From positions 1-14,114 of the forward strand of contig SPBV01000022.1 of NCBI GenBank assembly GCA_004525885.1: a DNA stretch of 14,114 nt. The letters are read 5' to 3'. This DNA is from Nitrosomonadales bacterium (GTDB lineage Bacteria > Pseudomonadota > Gammaproteobacteria > Burkholderiales > Nitrosomonadaceae). Shown piece after piece: positions 1-6,949 of the stretch. Position 1 is the first letter of the stretch, and each line of letters starts with the position of its first letter. The notes below the pieces were generated by a model that was not told the origin of the DNA, ran no database searches, and saw nothing but the letters and a program-made list of their open reading frames with translations. A program made the position numbers and the translations under genes.

Positions 1-1182
1 GGTCTAGCAAACGAACTTGATTGGTCTGGTAGAGACGAAGGTTTTCGTGGTACGCGTGATGACAATGATGAGCACGATTTTCCTCTGCAACCATCTGAGC
101 CTATCAGTTTGCGTGAACACCTTAATTTACAGCTTAATCTTGGTCACATCACCGAGCGTGATAAAAAGATCACTGGTCTGCTAATTGACAGCCTAGATGA
201 TGATGGCTATCTTTCCCAGGATCTTGAAGAGCTTGTTAGTCTTCTTCCACTAGAGCTTGAAATAAGTATCGACGACCTAAACATAGCATTGAAACGTTTA
301 CAACATCTGGATCCACCTGGTATCGGTGCATACAACTTGAAAGAGTGCTTAGCTATACAATTACAGGCACTACCAAAGGACACGTTTTGCCTAGACAAAG
401 CATTGCTGCTTGTAAACTATCACTTGGAAAAGTTAGCATCACGAGATTTTAGTGGCATCAAAAAGATACTGCACTGTAATGATAGTGATTTGCGCAATAT
501 TCAGTCACTCATTACCCACCTAAATCCAAAACCAGGCGCAGAATTTAGCAATACGGTAGCCCGCTACATCATACCTGACGTGATCGTTACAAAAACTAGT
601 TCCACTTGGGTGGCCAACCTTAATCCAGAAGCAATGCCACGCCTCAAAATTAATCATTTCTATGCTAGTATTCTGAAACGCAAACACAGTGGCACGTCAC
701 AACAACTATTTAGCCAATTAGACGAAGCAAAATGGCTCATCAAAAACGTGAATCAGCGTTTTGATACAATTCTGAGGGTGTCACGCGCTATTGTCGAACG
801 TCAGCGGCAGTTCTTTGAGCATGGTGCAGTTTCTATGCGTCCATTGGTTCTTCGAGAAATTTCAGATACCCTAGACTTACATGAATCAACAGTATCGCGT
901 ATAACTACTCAGAAATTTATGCGTACACCACGTGGAACATTTGAGCTAAAATATTTCTTTGGTAGCCATGTAGCAACCGATACAGGTGGCGCATGTTCCT
1001 CCACTGCAATTCGCGCCATAATAAAACAATTAGTGAGTGCCGAAAACACAAAAAAACCACTGAGTGATCAGCGTATTTCAGGAATTCTTGAGCATCAAGG
1101 TATTGTAGTTGCCAGACGTACCGTTGCAAAATACCGGGAGTCTATGCAAATCCCACGTGTAAATCTACGTAAATCAATTTAA
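1..1182 (+). CDS. rpoN: RNA polymerase sigma-54 factor RpoN (3' part; 5' end outside window)
   Basis: Sigma-54 directs core RNA polymerase to -24/-12 promoters that need an AAA+ activator; it typically controls nitrogen, motility and stress genes. The frame is open from base 1, so the gene enters the window already running; 393 codons are seen, against about 480-500 for the family, so the activator-contacting N-terminal region I is missing here. A start at the TTG at 109 would be an artefact. The core-binding region covers the first half. A helix-turn-helix (LREISDTLDLHESTVSR, around 850-900) precedes the diagnostic RpoN box ARRTVAKYRE at 1111-1140, just before the C-terminus. Stop TAA at 1180. 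hpf follows 24 bases later in the usual proteobacterial rpoN-hpf-ptsN order. Identity is secure from the RpoN box and the neighbours. Confidence 0.97.
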   Translation, partial: GLANELDWSGRDEGFRGTRDDNDEHDFPLQPSEPISLREHLNLQLNLGHITERDKKITGLLIDSLDDDGYLSQDLEELVSLLPLELEISIDDLNIALKRLQHLDPPGIGAYNLKECLAIQLQALPKDTFCLDKALLLVNYHLEKLASRDFSGIKKILHCNDSDLRNIQSLITHLNPKPGAEFSNTVARYIIPDVIVTKTSSTWVANLNPEAMPRLKINHFYASILKRKHSGTSQQLFSQLDEAKWLIKNVNQRFDTILRVSRAIVERQRQFFEHGAVSMRPLVLREISDTLDLHESTVSRITTQKFMRTPRGTFELKYFFGSHVATDTGGACSSTAIRAIIKQLVSAENTKKPLSDQRISGILEHQGIVVARRTVAKYRESMQIPRVNLRKSI

Positions 1183-1194
1183 TTAAATTAAGTT

Positions 1195-1200
1195 AAAGGA
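1195..1200 (+). promoter_or_regulatory. Ribosome binding site of hpf
   Basis: AAAGGA lies six bases before the hpf ATG at 1207. It is one of the few clear Shine-Dalgarno sequences in this window and fixes the hpf start. Confidence 0.7.
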
Positions 1201-1206
1201 ATTATT

Positions 1207-1539
1207 ATGAACATAAATCTTACCGGTCATCACGTAGAAATTACTCCGGCCATGCGTGACTATGTTACTGTCAAAATGGTCAAGATAAAACGCCATTTTG
1301 ACAACGTCATTGATATTAATGTGATGCTATCAGTAGAGAAACTACAGCAGAATGCTGAGGCTAATGTACACATACGTGGCAAGGATATTTTTGTCGAAAC
1401 AAGCAGTGCTAACATGTACGCTTCTATTGACAGTCTTATTGACAAACTTGATCGCAAGATTTTAAAACACAAGGAAAAAAATGTGGCCCATCGCAATAAT
1501 AGCCCTTTTAAAAATCAGGAACCGGAACAACCAGATTAA
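1207..1539 (+). CDS. hpf: Ribosome hibernation promoting factor, short form (HPF/YfiA family)
   Basis: A 110-residue protein of the sigma-54 modulation / S30Ae family, which binds the 30S decoding centre in slow-growing cells and helps form inactive ribosome dimers. It begins MNINLTGHHVEITPAMRDYV, the family's usual opening, and carries the beta-alpha-beta core to about residue 92, followed by a polar tail rich in N, E, P and Q. There is no C-terminal dimerisation domain, so this is the short form that in other proteobacteria works with RMF or alone. It starts 24 bases after rpoN with a good ribosome binding site, so it is probably cotranscribed with rpoN. The 123 bases after it are very AT-rich and lack a clear terminator. 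Confidence 0.95.
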   Translation: MNINLTGHHVEITPAMRDYVTVKMVKIKRHFDNVIDINVMLSVEKLQQNAEANVHIRGKDIFVETSSANMYASIDSLIDKLDRKILKHKEKNVAHRNNSPFKNQEPEQPD

Positions 1540-1647
1540 ACAAAATTAATTCTAAGCTATAGAAACATACTATAAAGAACTGAGAAAAGTATCTTCAAAA
1601 TTTGATTTATAACTACCATAAAACTAATTTTAAAAAATTAAACAAAA

Positions 1648-1653
1648 TATAAT
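1648..1653 (+). promoter_or_regulatory. Possible -10 element for ptsN (near-leaderless)
   Basis: A perfect TATAAT lies ten bases before the ptsN ATG in a very AT-rich stretch. If it is used, transcription would start around 1660 and the ptsN mRNA would have almost no leader, which would fit the absence of a Shine-Dalgarno sequence. I see no convincing -35, and a TATAAT can arise by chance in DNA this AT-rich, so this is weak. Confidence 0.25.
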
Positions 1654-1662
1654 TTATCTTTT

Positions 1663-2148
1663 ATGAACCTTATTACACAACTATTACCCCTATCAAATGT
1701 TATCGTAGATTTAGAGGCCTCCAACAAAAAGAGGGTATTTGAGCAGGTTGGGTTATTATTTGAAAACACTTCACATATTTCGCAACGCCATGTATTTGAT
1801 AGTCTATTTGCCAGAGAAAAACTTGGCTCTACAGGTCTAGGTCAGGGTGTAGCAATTCCACATGGAAGAATAAAGGGTTTACCAAAAGCTGCAGCAGCGT
1901 TTGTTAGAATGAAAGAGTCAATTCTATTTGATGCGCCGGATGGCAAACCAGTTAGTCTTATCTTCATCTTACTAGTGCCGGAGAAAGCAACTGATCAACA
2001 TTTACAAATATTAAGTGAACTGGCACAAATGTTCAGTGTTAAAAGTTTTAGAGAAAGCCTGATAACATGTAAGGATGCGGAAGAGACGCATCAGCTCATT
2101 TCTAATTGGACGCCGAATGCCCCAGATCAGCATAACGCAACTATTTGA
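1663..2148 (+). CDS. ptsN: PTS IIA-like nitrogen regulatory protein PtsN (EIIA-Ntr)
   Basis: A 161-residue cytosolic phosphoacceptor of the nitrogen-related phosphotransferase system. It does not transport sugar; its phosphorylation state reports on nitrogen and carbon status to other proteins (in enteric bacteria, potassium uptake and KdpD). The EIIA type-2 fold is complete, with the phosphorylated histidine at residue 67 in the motif GVAIPHGRI (62-70), preceded by REKLGSTGLG. The ATG at 1663 is chosen because the protein then begins MNLITQLLPLSNVIVDL, as homologues do; there is no Shine-Dalgarno sequence. Its 3' end overlaps the start of hprK by 32 bases in another frame, suggesting translational coupling. 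Identity is strong from motif and position. Confidence 0.95.
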   Translation: MNLITQLLPLSNVIVDLEASNKKRVFEQVGLLFENTSHISQRHVFDSLFAREKLGSTGLGQGVAIPHGRIKGLPKAAAAFVRMKESILFDAPDGKPVSLIFILLVPEKATDQHLQILSELAQMFSVKSFRESLITCKDAEETHQLISNWTPNAPDQHNATI

Positions 2149-3064
2149 AGAGAATAAGGAGAAACTAGGATTAACCTGGAAAGCAGGTAGGGATAATGGT
2201 GATAAGCAACTTATCGACGAAACTATCTCTCAAACTAATCAGGGTGTAATTGGACATCTCAATTTTGTCCATCCTAATTGGATACAGGTATTGAGCAGTG
2301 AAGAGGCTGACTATCTCAACCAACTTGATCCTGAATCATTGAAGTATAATATGCAGAGACTTGCTAAGAGTGGCATGTCATGCATCATCGCCGCAGCAGA
2401 TGTCCTTATACCAGATTGTCTAAGTACACTAGCCGATTCCACTCATACTCCCGTCCTATGTTCAGAGCGTTCCAGCCTAGAAGTAATGTGGCTACTACGT
2501 CCCTATCTATGGCGCGTACTAGCTCCTTCAAACAGCGTGCACGGTGTTCTACTTGATGTGTTGGGAATGGGCGTAATGATTACGGGGGAGAGTGGTGTTG
2601 GTAAAAGTGAATTAGCGTTGGAATTAGTGAGTCGGGGTCATGGTCTAGTCGCAGATGACGTGGTGGAACTTAACCGTGTTGCTCCCGAGACTCTAGAAGG
2701 ATGCTGTCCGGATATGCTGCGAGATTTTCTTGAGGTACGTGGACTTGGGATACTCAATATTCGTATTATTTTTGGTGAAACTGCGGTACGTAGAAGAAAG
2801 AATCTAAAACTGATCGTACATCTACAAAAAGCTAGCAGCTCCGAATTCAGTGCACTTGAACGACTCCCAATTAACAATGTCAGTGAGGACATTATGGGTA
2901 TAAGTATCCGCAAGGTTATTATCCCAGTTGCTGCAGGACGCAATTTAGCAGTACTAGTTGAAGCGGCAGTACGTAACTATGTCTTACAATTACGTGGCAT
3001 GGATAGTACTAAAAGTTTTCTCGAACGGCACGAACAAGAGATGGAGAAAAAAAGAATTAAATAA
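2117..3064 (+). CDS. hprK: HPr kinase/phosphorylase
   Basis: Bifunctional enzyme that phosphorylates HPr on serine and removes that phosphate. In proteobacteria lacking PTS sugar permeases it belongs to a purely regulatory PTS. I choose the ATG at 2117 (315 residues) rather than the in-frame ATG at 2075, because the protein then begins MPQISITQLFEENKEKLGL, as betaproteobacterial HprK does. The N-terminal domain covers residues 1 to about 130. The catalytic domain has His142, the Walker A loop GESGVGKS (157-164), the Asp pair VADD (178-181) and the family signature LEVRGLGILNI (205-215). The start overlaps ptsN by 32 bases and has only a weak GGA before it, which suggests coupling to ptsN translation. 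rapZ follows after 77 bases. Confidence 0.95.
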   Translation: MPQISITQLFEENKEKLGLTWKAGRDNGDKQLIDETISQTNQGVIGHLNFVHPNWIQVLSSEEADYLNQLDPESLKYNMQRLAKSGMSCIIAAADVLIPDCLSTLADSTHTPVLCSERSSLEVMWLLRPYLWRVLAPSNSVHGVLLDVLGMGVMITGESGVGKSELALELVSRGHGLVADDVVELNRVAPETLEGCCPDMLRDFLEVRGLGILNIRIIFGETAVRRRKNLKLIVHLQKASSSEFSALERLPINNVSEDIMGISIRKVIIPVAAGRNLAVLVEAAVRNYVLQLRGMDSTKSFLERHEQEMEKKRIK

Positions 3065-3141
3065 AATCTAAAAAGGCAATACAAACTGATAGAACTATAA
3101 ATTTACACATTGCTGTGCTTATTCTTTCACACTCTTAAAAA

Positions 3142-3984
3142 ATGCAATTAATCGTCATTAGCGGTCTTGCAGGATCCGGGAAGAGCCTTGCGCTCAATGC
3201 ACTAGAAGACAGTGGATACTATTGTATTGATAATCTTCCGGCCAACCTGTTACTAGAAGTTACTCTTTACTTTAAAAAATCTGGTTATCTACGTATAGCG
3301 GTTAGTATCGATGCCAGAACCCGTAAAACACTTCATTTATTTCCAAAGCAGTTAGCTGACTTGAAACAACAAGAAATTGACGTACGATTATTATTTTTAG
3401 AAGCTAAAACCGATACACTAGTTAAGCGTTTTTCAGTAACTCGCCGCCAACATCCTTTAAACGATGATCATCTTACACTACTTGAATGTATACAGTTGGA
3501 AAGAGAAATATTGGTAGAGATAAAGGATCTTATGCACTGCATAGACACTAGCAACTTGAGTGCTAGCTCATTATGTACTTGGGTTAGAGACCTCATGTGT
3601 CTTGATCGCTCTCGCCTTACACTCTTATTTCAGTCGTTTGGTTTTAAAAATGGTATTCCTTTAGATGCAGATATGGTGTTTGATGTACGCTGCTTGCCCA
3701 ACCCTTACTATGAAGAGCATTTACAATCTCTTACTGGAGTTGATGATGCGGTTATTGAATACCTATCTGAACAAACTGATGTAAAACGTATGTTTGATGA
3801 TATAAAACGATTCACTAATGACTGGTTGCCTTGTTATATTCGTGATAACAGAAGCTACTTAACTGTAGCTATTGGTTGCACTGGCGGACGTCACCGCTCA
3901 GTATATCTTGCTGTATGTCTAGCGAAATATTTTAATAAAGAAAATCAAGTTCTAGTACGGCACCGAGATTTGGCTCATAATTAG
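3142..3984 (+). CDS. rapZ: RNase adapter / nucleotide-binding regulator RapZ (YvcJ family)
   Basis: A 280-residue member of the RapZ/YvcJ family. In E. coli RapZ binds glucosamine-6-phosphate and presents the sRNA GlmZ to RNase E, tuning cell-wall precursor synthesis; whether this holds here is unknown. The N-terminal kinase-like domain has the Walker A loop GLAGSGKS (8-15), a Walker B-like strand VRLLFLEA (81-88) and RRQHPL (101-106). The C-terminal domain has SFGFKNGIP (165-173), FDVRCLPNPYY (180-190) and the glycine/histidine motif GCTGGRHRSV (245-254), which forms an anion-binding site in E. coli RapZ. The C-terminus ends RHRDLAHN and lacks the lysine-rich tail that E. coli RapZ uses for RNA binding. 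No Shine-Dalgarno sequence precedes the ATG. It closes the rpoN-hpf-ptsN-hprK-rapZ cluster. Confidence 0.95.
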   Translation: MQLIVISGLAGSGKSLALNALEDSGYYCIDNLPANLLLEVTLYFKKSGYLRIAVSIDARTRKTLHLFPKQLADLKQQEIDVRLLFLEAKTDTLVKRFSVTRRQHPLNDDHLTLLECIQLEREILVEIKDLMHCIDTSNLSASSLCTWVRDLMCLDRSRLTLLFQSFGFKNGIPLDADMVFDVRCLPNPYYEEHLQSLTGVDDAVIEYLSEQTDVKRMFDDIKRFTNDWLPCYIRDNRSYLTVAIGCTGGRHRSVYLAVCLAKYFNKENQVLVRHRDLAHN

Positions 3985-4013
3985 AACCATTCATTTTTAG
4001 TTATTATCACTTG

Positions 4014-4028
4014 TCTCTTAAAAAGAGA
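4014..4028 (+). repeat. Short hairpin after rapZ
   Basis: TCTCTT, a three-base AAA loop and AAGAGA form a perfect six-base stem 30 bases after the rapZ stop. No T tract follows, so it is a poor intrinsic terminator. The second arm could alternatively pair with CTCTTT at 4043-4048. Confidence 0.3.
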
Positions 4029-4056
4029 ATTCATTTAAAAGGCTCTTTAATCATGA

Positions 4057-4065
4057 TGTTATACT
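4057..4065 (+). promoter_or_regulatory. Extended -10 promoter of ubiX
   Basis: TGTTATACT matches the extended -10 pattern TG-n-TATAAT at eight of nine positions, counting the free one. Transcription would start near 4072 and leave a leader of about 20 bases before the ubiX ATG at 4092. No good -35 sits 17 bases upstream, which extended -10 promoters can tolerate. It implies that ubiX can be transcribed apart from rapZ. Confidence 0.45.
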
Positions 4066-4091
4066 TTAATGAGTAGTTAATTGTTGAGCAA

Positions 4092-4712
4092 ATGATGAAT
4101 ACACCGCGAACTTTTACACTTGCTTTTACAGGAGCTTCTGGTATGCATTATGGTATACGCCTTCTGGAGCTACTTCTAGCTAGCGGAAATCACGTTTATC
4201 TACTTTACTCACAAGCGGCACAGATCGTTGCACAGCAGGAGATGAAATTAACATTATCATCTCGTACCAAAGAAACAGAAGAACTTTTAAGTCAACGTTT
4301 TGAGGTCGCAGAAGGTCAATTACGTGTATTTGGGAGAGAAGAATGGTTTGCGCCAGTGGCATCTGGCTCTAATCCGGCAGACTCCATGGTAATCTGCCCT
4401 TGTACAATGGGTACGCTAGCTGCAGTAGCCACGGGACTAGGGCAGAAATTGATAGAACGTGCAGCAGACGTGATGCTAAAGGAAAATCGTAAGCTCATAT
4501 TAGTGCCACGTGATACGCCATTCTCTGCTATCCATTTGGAAAATATGCAGAAGCTAGTGCAGTGTGGCGCGGTTATCCTTCCCGCCAACCCAGGCTTCTA
4601 TCATCATCCCAAAAGTGTGCAAGATCTAGTAGATTTTGTAGTTGCAAGAATACTCGACCATTTAGATGTGGAAAACTCTCTTGTTCCACGCTGGGGCAAA
4701 GAAAATTTGTAA
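4092..4712 (+). CDS. ubiX: Flavin prenyltransferase UbiX
   Basis: Makes prenylated FMN from FMN and dimethylallyl phosphate; this cofactor is used by the decarboxylase UbiD in ubiquinone synthesis. The 206-residue protein has the flavodoxin-like opening TGASGMHYGIRLLELL (13-28), SGS (91-93), CPCTMGTLAAVATGLG (102-117), ERAADVMLKE (122-131), LVPRDTPFSAIHLENM (137-152) and PANPGFYHHP (164-173), all family hallmarks. It is slightly longer than the 189-residue E. coli enzyme because of a C-terminal extension. Two ATG codons are adjacent (4092 and 4095) and I cannot choose between them; no Shine-Dalgarno sequence is evident. It faces the minus-strand fau gene, 60 bases away. No ubiD lies in the window. 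Confidence 0.95.
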   Translation: MMNTPRTFTLAFTGASGMHYGIRLLELLLASGNHVYLLYSQAAQIVAQQEMKLTLSSRTKETEELLSQRFEVAEGQLRVFGREEWFAPVASGSNPADSMVICPCTMGTLAAVATGLGQKLIERAADVMLKENRKLILVPRDTPFSAIHLENMQKLVQCGAVILPANPGFYHHPKSVQDLVDFVVARILDHLDVENSLVPRWGKENL

Positions 4713-4772
4713 GGTTTACGATCCACACCAAAATAGCGTGTGCTGATATTCTAAAAAGAAACATCTAGCTAA

Positions 4773-5393
4773 CTAAAAGTTCTTTGATGCGCACTTCTTT
4801 GTAGAGATTGTCGCTATACCCTGAGTAGATACCAGATGAATCCCTGCCTCAGTCACAATAAAATCCACCGCAATATCATGTGGCCTAGGATGAATATTAT
4901 CTAGCCGTAGAATTTCAAATGCCACACCAATTATCAGCGGGCGCGGATTGATTTCGGCGATTGTACGATCATAATAACCGCCACCATAGCCAAGTCGATA
5001 ACCTCGTTTATCAAAGCCGAGCATTGGCACTATTATTGCGTTCACCATTACTAATTCTGTATTATCTGCAATAGGAATATTATAAGCGCCGGTTTTCATT
5101 GGGGCTTCTTTCCACCATCTACGAAAACATAATAGTTTGTTCTTATTATCTACTTCTGGCAAAGCAAGCGTCGCACCACGTTCATGGATAACACTCATTG
5201 CGGGACGTGGGTCGTACTCTCCACGATAGGGCCAGTAAAACCCAACTGTACTTTTCCATAGTATGGGAAATCCTTGCACTAATGAGCTGGTAATTACCAT
5301 ACTCCAGTGGCATCGATCATCATTAGTAACTGCTTCTCGGCACGCTAGCAACTCAATCCGTTTTTTCTTTCTCCACTCTTGCCATGTGTCCAT
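4773..5393 (-). CDS. fau: 5-formyltetrahydrofolate cyclo-ligase
   Basis: Converts 5-formyltetrahydrofolate to 5,10-methenyltetrahydrofolate with ATP, returning a stored folate to one-carbon metabolism. The 206-residue protein has a basic N-terminus (WRKKKRIELLACREA, with the K-R and R-E positions used for substrate phosphate), PYRGEYD (55-61), and the family signature LGFDKRGYRLGYGGGYYDR (125-143), followed by HPRPHDIAVDFIVTE (168-182). Gene names in use include ygfA and fau. It starts 13 bases after the mutY stop on the same strand, so it is very probably the second gene of a mutY-fau operon. No clear Shine-Dalgarno sequence precedes its ATG. In many proteobacteria the 6S RNA gene sits just before this gene; the spacing rules that out here. 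Confidence 0.93.
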   Translation of the reverse strand: MDTWQEWRKKKRIELLACREAVTNDDRCHWSMVITSSLVQGFPILWKSTVGFYWPYRGEYDPRPAMSVIHERGATLALPEVDNKNKLLCFRRWWKEAPMKTGAYNIPIADNTELVMVNAIIVPMLGFDKRGYRLGYGGGYYDRTIAEINPRPLIIGVAFEILRLDNIHPRPHDIAVDFIVTEAGIHLVSTQGIATISTKKCASKNF

Positions 5394-5406
5394 TGTCTGG
5401 GTTTAT

Positions 5407-6477
5407 TTATTTATGAGGAAAATTTAAGTTTAAAAGATTTCTAACTGGCGAAGGAATTCCAACCTCCATAGTTTTGCTAAAAGACATCCATACTCGCTCA
5501 CTCTGACTTATCACTGAGAATTTTGAATTGGCCTGTATAAATCGTGGATGAATCCGTAATTTAAAATGTGTAAAGACATGATCAACTGACGGTATATGAA
5601 TCAACTGTTTTATTTTTATTCCAAAACAATGGGCACAATATTGGGAAATATTCTCATTAGCTGGCATTTCTGGCAAGCACCAGAGTCCACCCCATATACC
5701 TTTAGAAGGACGTCGTTCTAACAAAACCATCCCCCGCCTAATTATCATTAACATCACCGCCTCCTTTACCAACAAGGATTTACGAGGCCTAGGGATGGGA
5801 AATTTATCTACTCTATTTTCCTGAAATGCAACACATTTCAGATGTATTGGACATACAGCACACTTTGGCTTAGTACGCGTACAAATGGTTGCACCAAGGT
5901 CCATCAATCCCTGAGAGTATGCTTCAATATTGCCTTTGACATTATTTTTTGGTAACAACTCCTCAGCTTTCTTCCATAGTAATGCCTCTGTCTTCCTCTC
6001 TCCAGGATAACCCTTCACACCAAAATAACGCGCAAGAATACGCTTAACATTACCATCTAATATTGCGTAACGTTTTCCATAAGAAAAAACTAGTATTGCA
6101 GCAGCAGTAGAGGGTCCTATGCCGGGGAGTTGTTTTATGATACTGATTTCTTGAGGGAATTTACTCTGATGAATGCTTACGATTAAGCGTGCTGCTTTGT
6201 GCAAATTTCTTCCGCGTGAGTAATAGCCTAAACCGCTCCATAAAGCTAGAACCTCGTCAAGGGATGCCAATGAAAGACTTTTGACATTGGGAAAGTATCG
6301 CAGAAACCGTACGTAATATGGAATGACAGTAGTAACCCTAGTTTGCTGTAACATGATTTCAGATAGCCAGATGGCATACGGATCACGTGTATTTTGCCAA
6401 GGAAGTTGGTGCCGACCATGGACTCTTTGCCAACGGATTAGTTGGAAAGAAAAATTTAAATCCTGTGCATTGAACAA
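5407..6477 (-). CDS. mutY: Adenine DNA glycosylase MutY (TTG start)
   Basis: Removes adenine mispaired with 8-oxoguanine, preventing G:C to T:A mutations. The 356-residue protein has catalytic Glu40 in LSEIMLQQTRV, the helix-hairpin-helix LPGIGPSTAAAI (117-128), catalytic Asp141 in ILDGNVKRILARY, and a 4Fe-4S cluster site Cys199-x6-Cys206-x2-Cys209-x5-Cys215. The C-terminal NUDIX-like domain that recognises 8-oxoG runs from about residue 236 and contains FTHF (302-305), matching the FSH recognition loop of other MutY proteins. The start is a TTG at 6475-6477: an in-frame stop (TAA, 6481-6483) lies two codons upstream, and the next Met (residue 42) falls inside the catalytic motif. A tRNA-like relic lies 83 bases upstream. 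Confidence 0.96.
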   Translation of the reverse strand: MFNAQDLNFSFQLIRWQRVHGRHQLPWQNTRDPYAIWLSEIMLQQTRVTTVIPYYVRFLRYFPNVKSLSLASLDEVLALWSGLGYYSRGRNLHKAARLIVSIHQSKFPQEISIIKQLPGIGPSTAAAILVFSYGKRYAILDGNVKRILARYFGVKGYPGERKTEALLWKKAEELLPKNNVKGNIEAYSQGLMDLGATICTRTKPKCAVCPIHLKCVAFQENRVDKFPIPRPRKSLLVKEAVMLMIIRRGMVLLERRPSKGIWGGLWCLPEMPANENISQYCAHCFGIKIKQLIHIPSVDHVFTHFKLRIHPRFIQANSKFSVISQSERVWMSFSKTMEVGIPSPVRNLLNLNFPHK

Positions 6478-6560
6478 AATTTAGGAGAAATCCTGTTTCT
6501 CTCGAAATTTAAGTGGGCTAGCATATGTTTGAAATGCCTGTCCATAATCGAAATATTAAA

Positions 6561-6631
6561 ACGGGGATAAGGAAATCGAAGCCTCATCATAGGCTTGGTA
6601 AGCTTCTACTCTACCATTGAGCCACGCCTGC
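6561..6631 (-). pseudogene. Decayed tRNA-Gly-like gene (anticodon loop TTACCAA)
   Basis: Read on the minus strand, this 71-base stretch follows the plan of bacterial tRNA-Gly(CCC). The 5' acceptor strand is GCAGGCG, then TG, then a D arm GCTC-AATGGTA-GAGT that still pairs (with one G-U). The anticodon arm is GAAGC-TTACCAA-GCCTA, with loop anticodon ACC where the glycine gene has CCC. The T arm is GAGGC-TTCGATT-TCCTT, with the T loop intact but the stem base next to the loop mismatched. The 3' acceptor strand ATCCCCG pairs with the 5' strand at only two of seven positions, and no CCA follows; a T-rich run does. The resemblance to glyU-type tRNA is from memory of that sequence. It looks like a tRNA gene decaying by point mutation, with no length change. 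It lies upstream of mutY in the same direction. Confidence 0.75.
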
Positions 6632-6691
6632 GTGCTAGAATAAATATAGTTTTAAGTTCCCAGTTTTAACCAATCTCGGACGCTCTTTAAA

Positions 6692-6895
6692 ATGATACAA
6701 CTCATCATCAACGGTCAGCTACAACACTTTGATACCACATTGAGCGTGGCTCAGCTGTTGGAAAGCATGGCACTAAAGAACAAACGTATTGCCATTGAGC
6801 GCAATGGTCAAATTGTTCCTCGTAGCGAATTTGGAGAGCAAACTTTGACGGATGGAGACCAACTTGAAATTGTGGTTGCGGTAGGAGGAGGGTAG
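6692..6895 (+). CDS. thiS: Sulfur carrier protein ThiS
   Basis: A 67-residue ubiquitin-like carrier. Its C-terminal glycine is adenylated and then thiocarboxylated, and donates sulfur to ThiG for the thiazole ring of thiamin. The sequence begins MIQLIINGQ, has LSVAQLLESM in the helix, and ends VVAVGGG, giving the required Gly-Gly terminus. The length is normal for the family. No Shine-Dalgarno sequence is visible before the ATG, and I see no thiamin pyrophosphate riboswitch in the 214 bases back to mutY. A TATAGT at 6645-6650 could be a -10, but has no partner -35. thiG follows 54 bases later; thiS-thiG-trmB is a common betaproteobacterial order. Confidence 0.95.
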   Translation: MIQLIINGQLQHFDTTLSVAQLLESMALKNKRIAIERNGQIVPRSEFGEQTLTDGDQLEIVVAVGGG

Positions 6896-6949
6896 TTTCC
6901 CTTACAACAAGTGCTATTGCGCACTGCAAAAAATGACTCATAGGACTAC

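Noticed and set aside
109..111. TTG as the start of rpoN
   Set aside because: The frame is open back to base 1 and the protein would lack much of the core region; the gene simply begins outside the window.
2075..2116. Longer hprK start at the ATG at 2075
   Set aside because: It would add 14 residues not seen in the family, and its AAGG directly abuts the ATG. The start at 2117 gives the expected MPQIS opening.
4724..4742. Terminator hairpin between ubiX and fau (CACAC and GTGTG)
   Set aside because: A five-base stem with a nine-base loop and no T tract on either strand; too weak to call.
5394..5406. 6S RNA gene next to the 5-formyltetrahydrofolate cyclo-ligase gene
   Set aside because: 6S RNA often precedes this gene in proteobacteria, but here only 13 bases separate it from mutY.
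6478..6691. Thiamin pyrophosphate riboswitch upstream of thiS
   Set aside because: No CUGAGA box and no matching conserved helices were found in the leader; the structured-looking part is the tRNA-Gly relic on the other strand.
6910..6925. Hairpin AGTGC-GCACT between thiS and thiG
   Set aside because: Only five pairs and no T tract; probably chance, although a minor role in separating expression of the two genes is possible.
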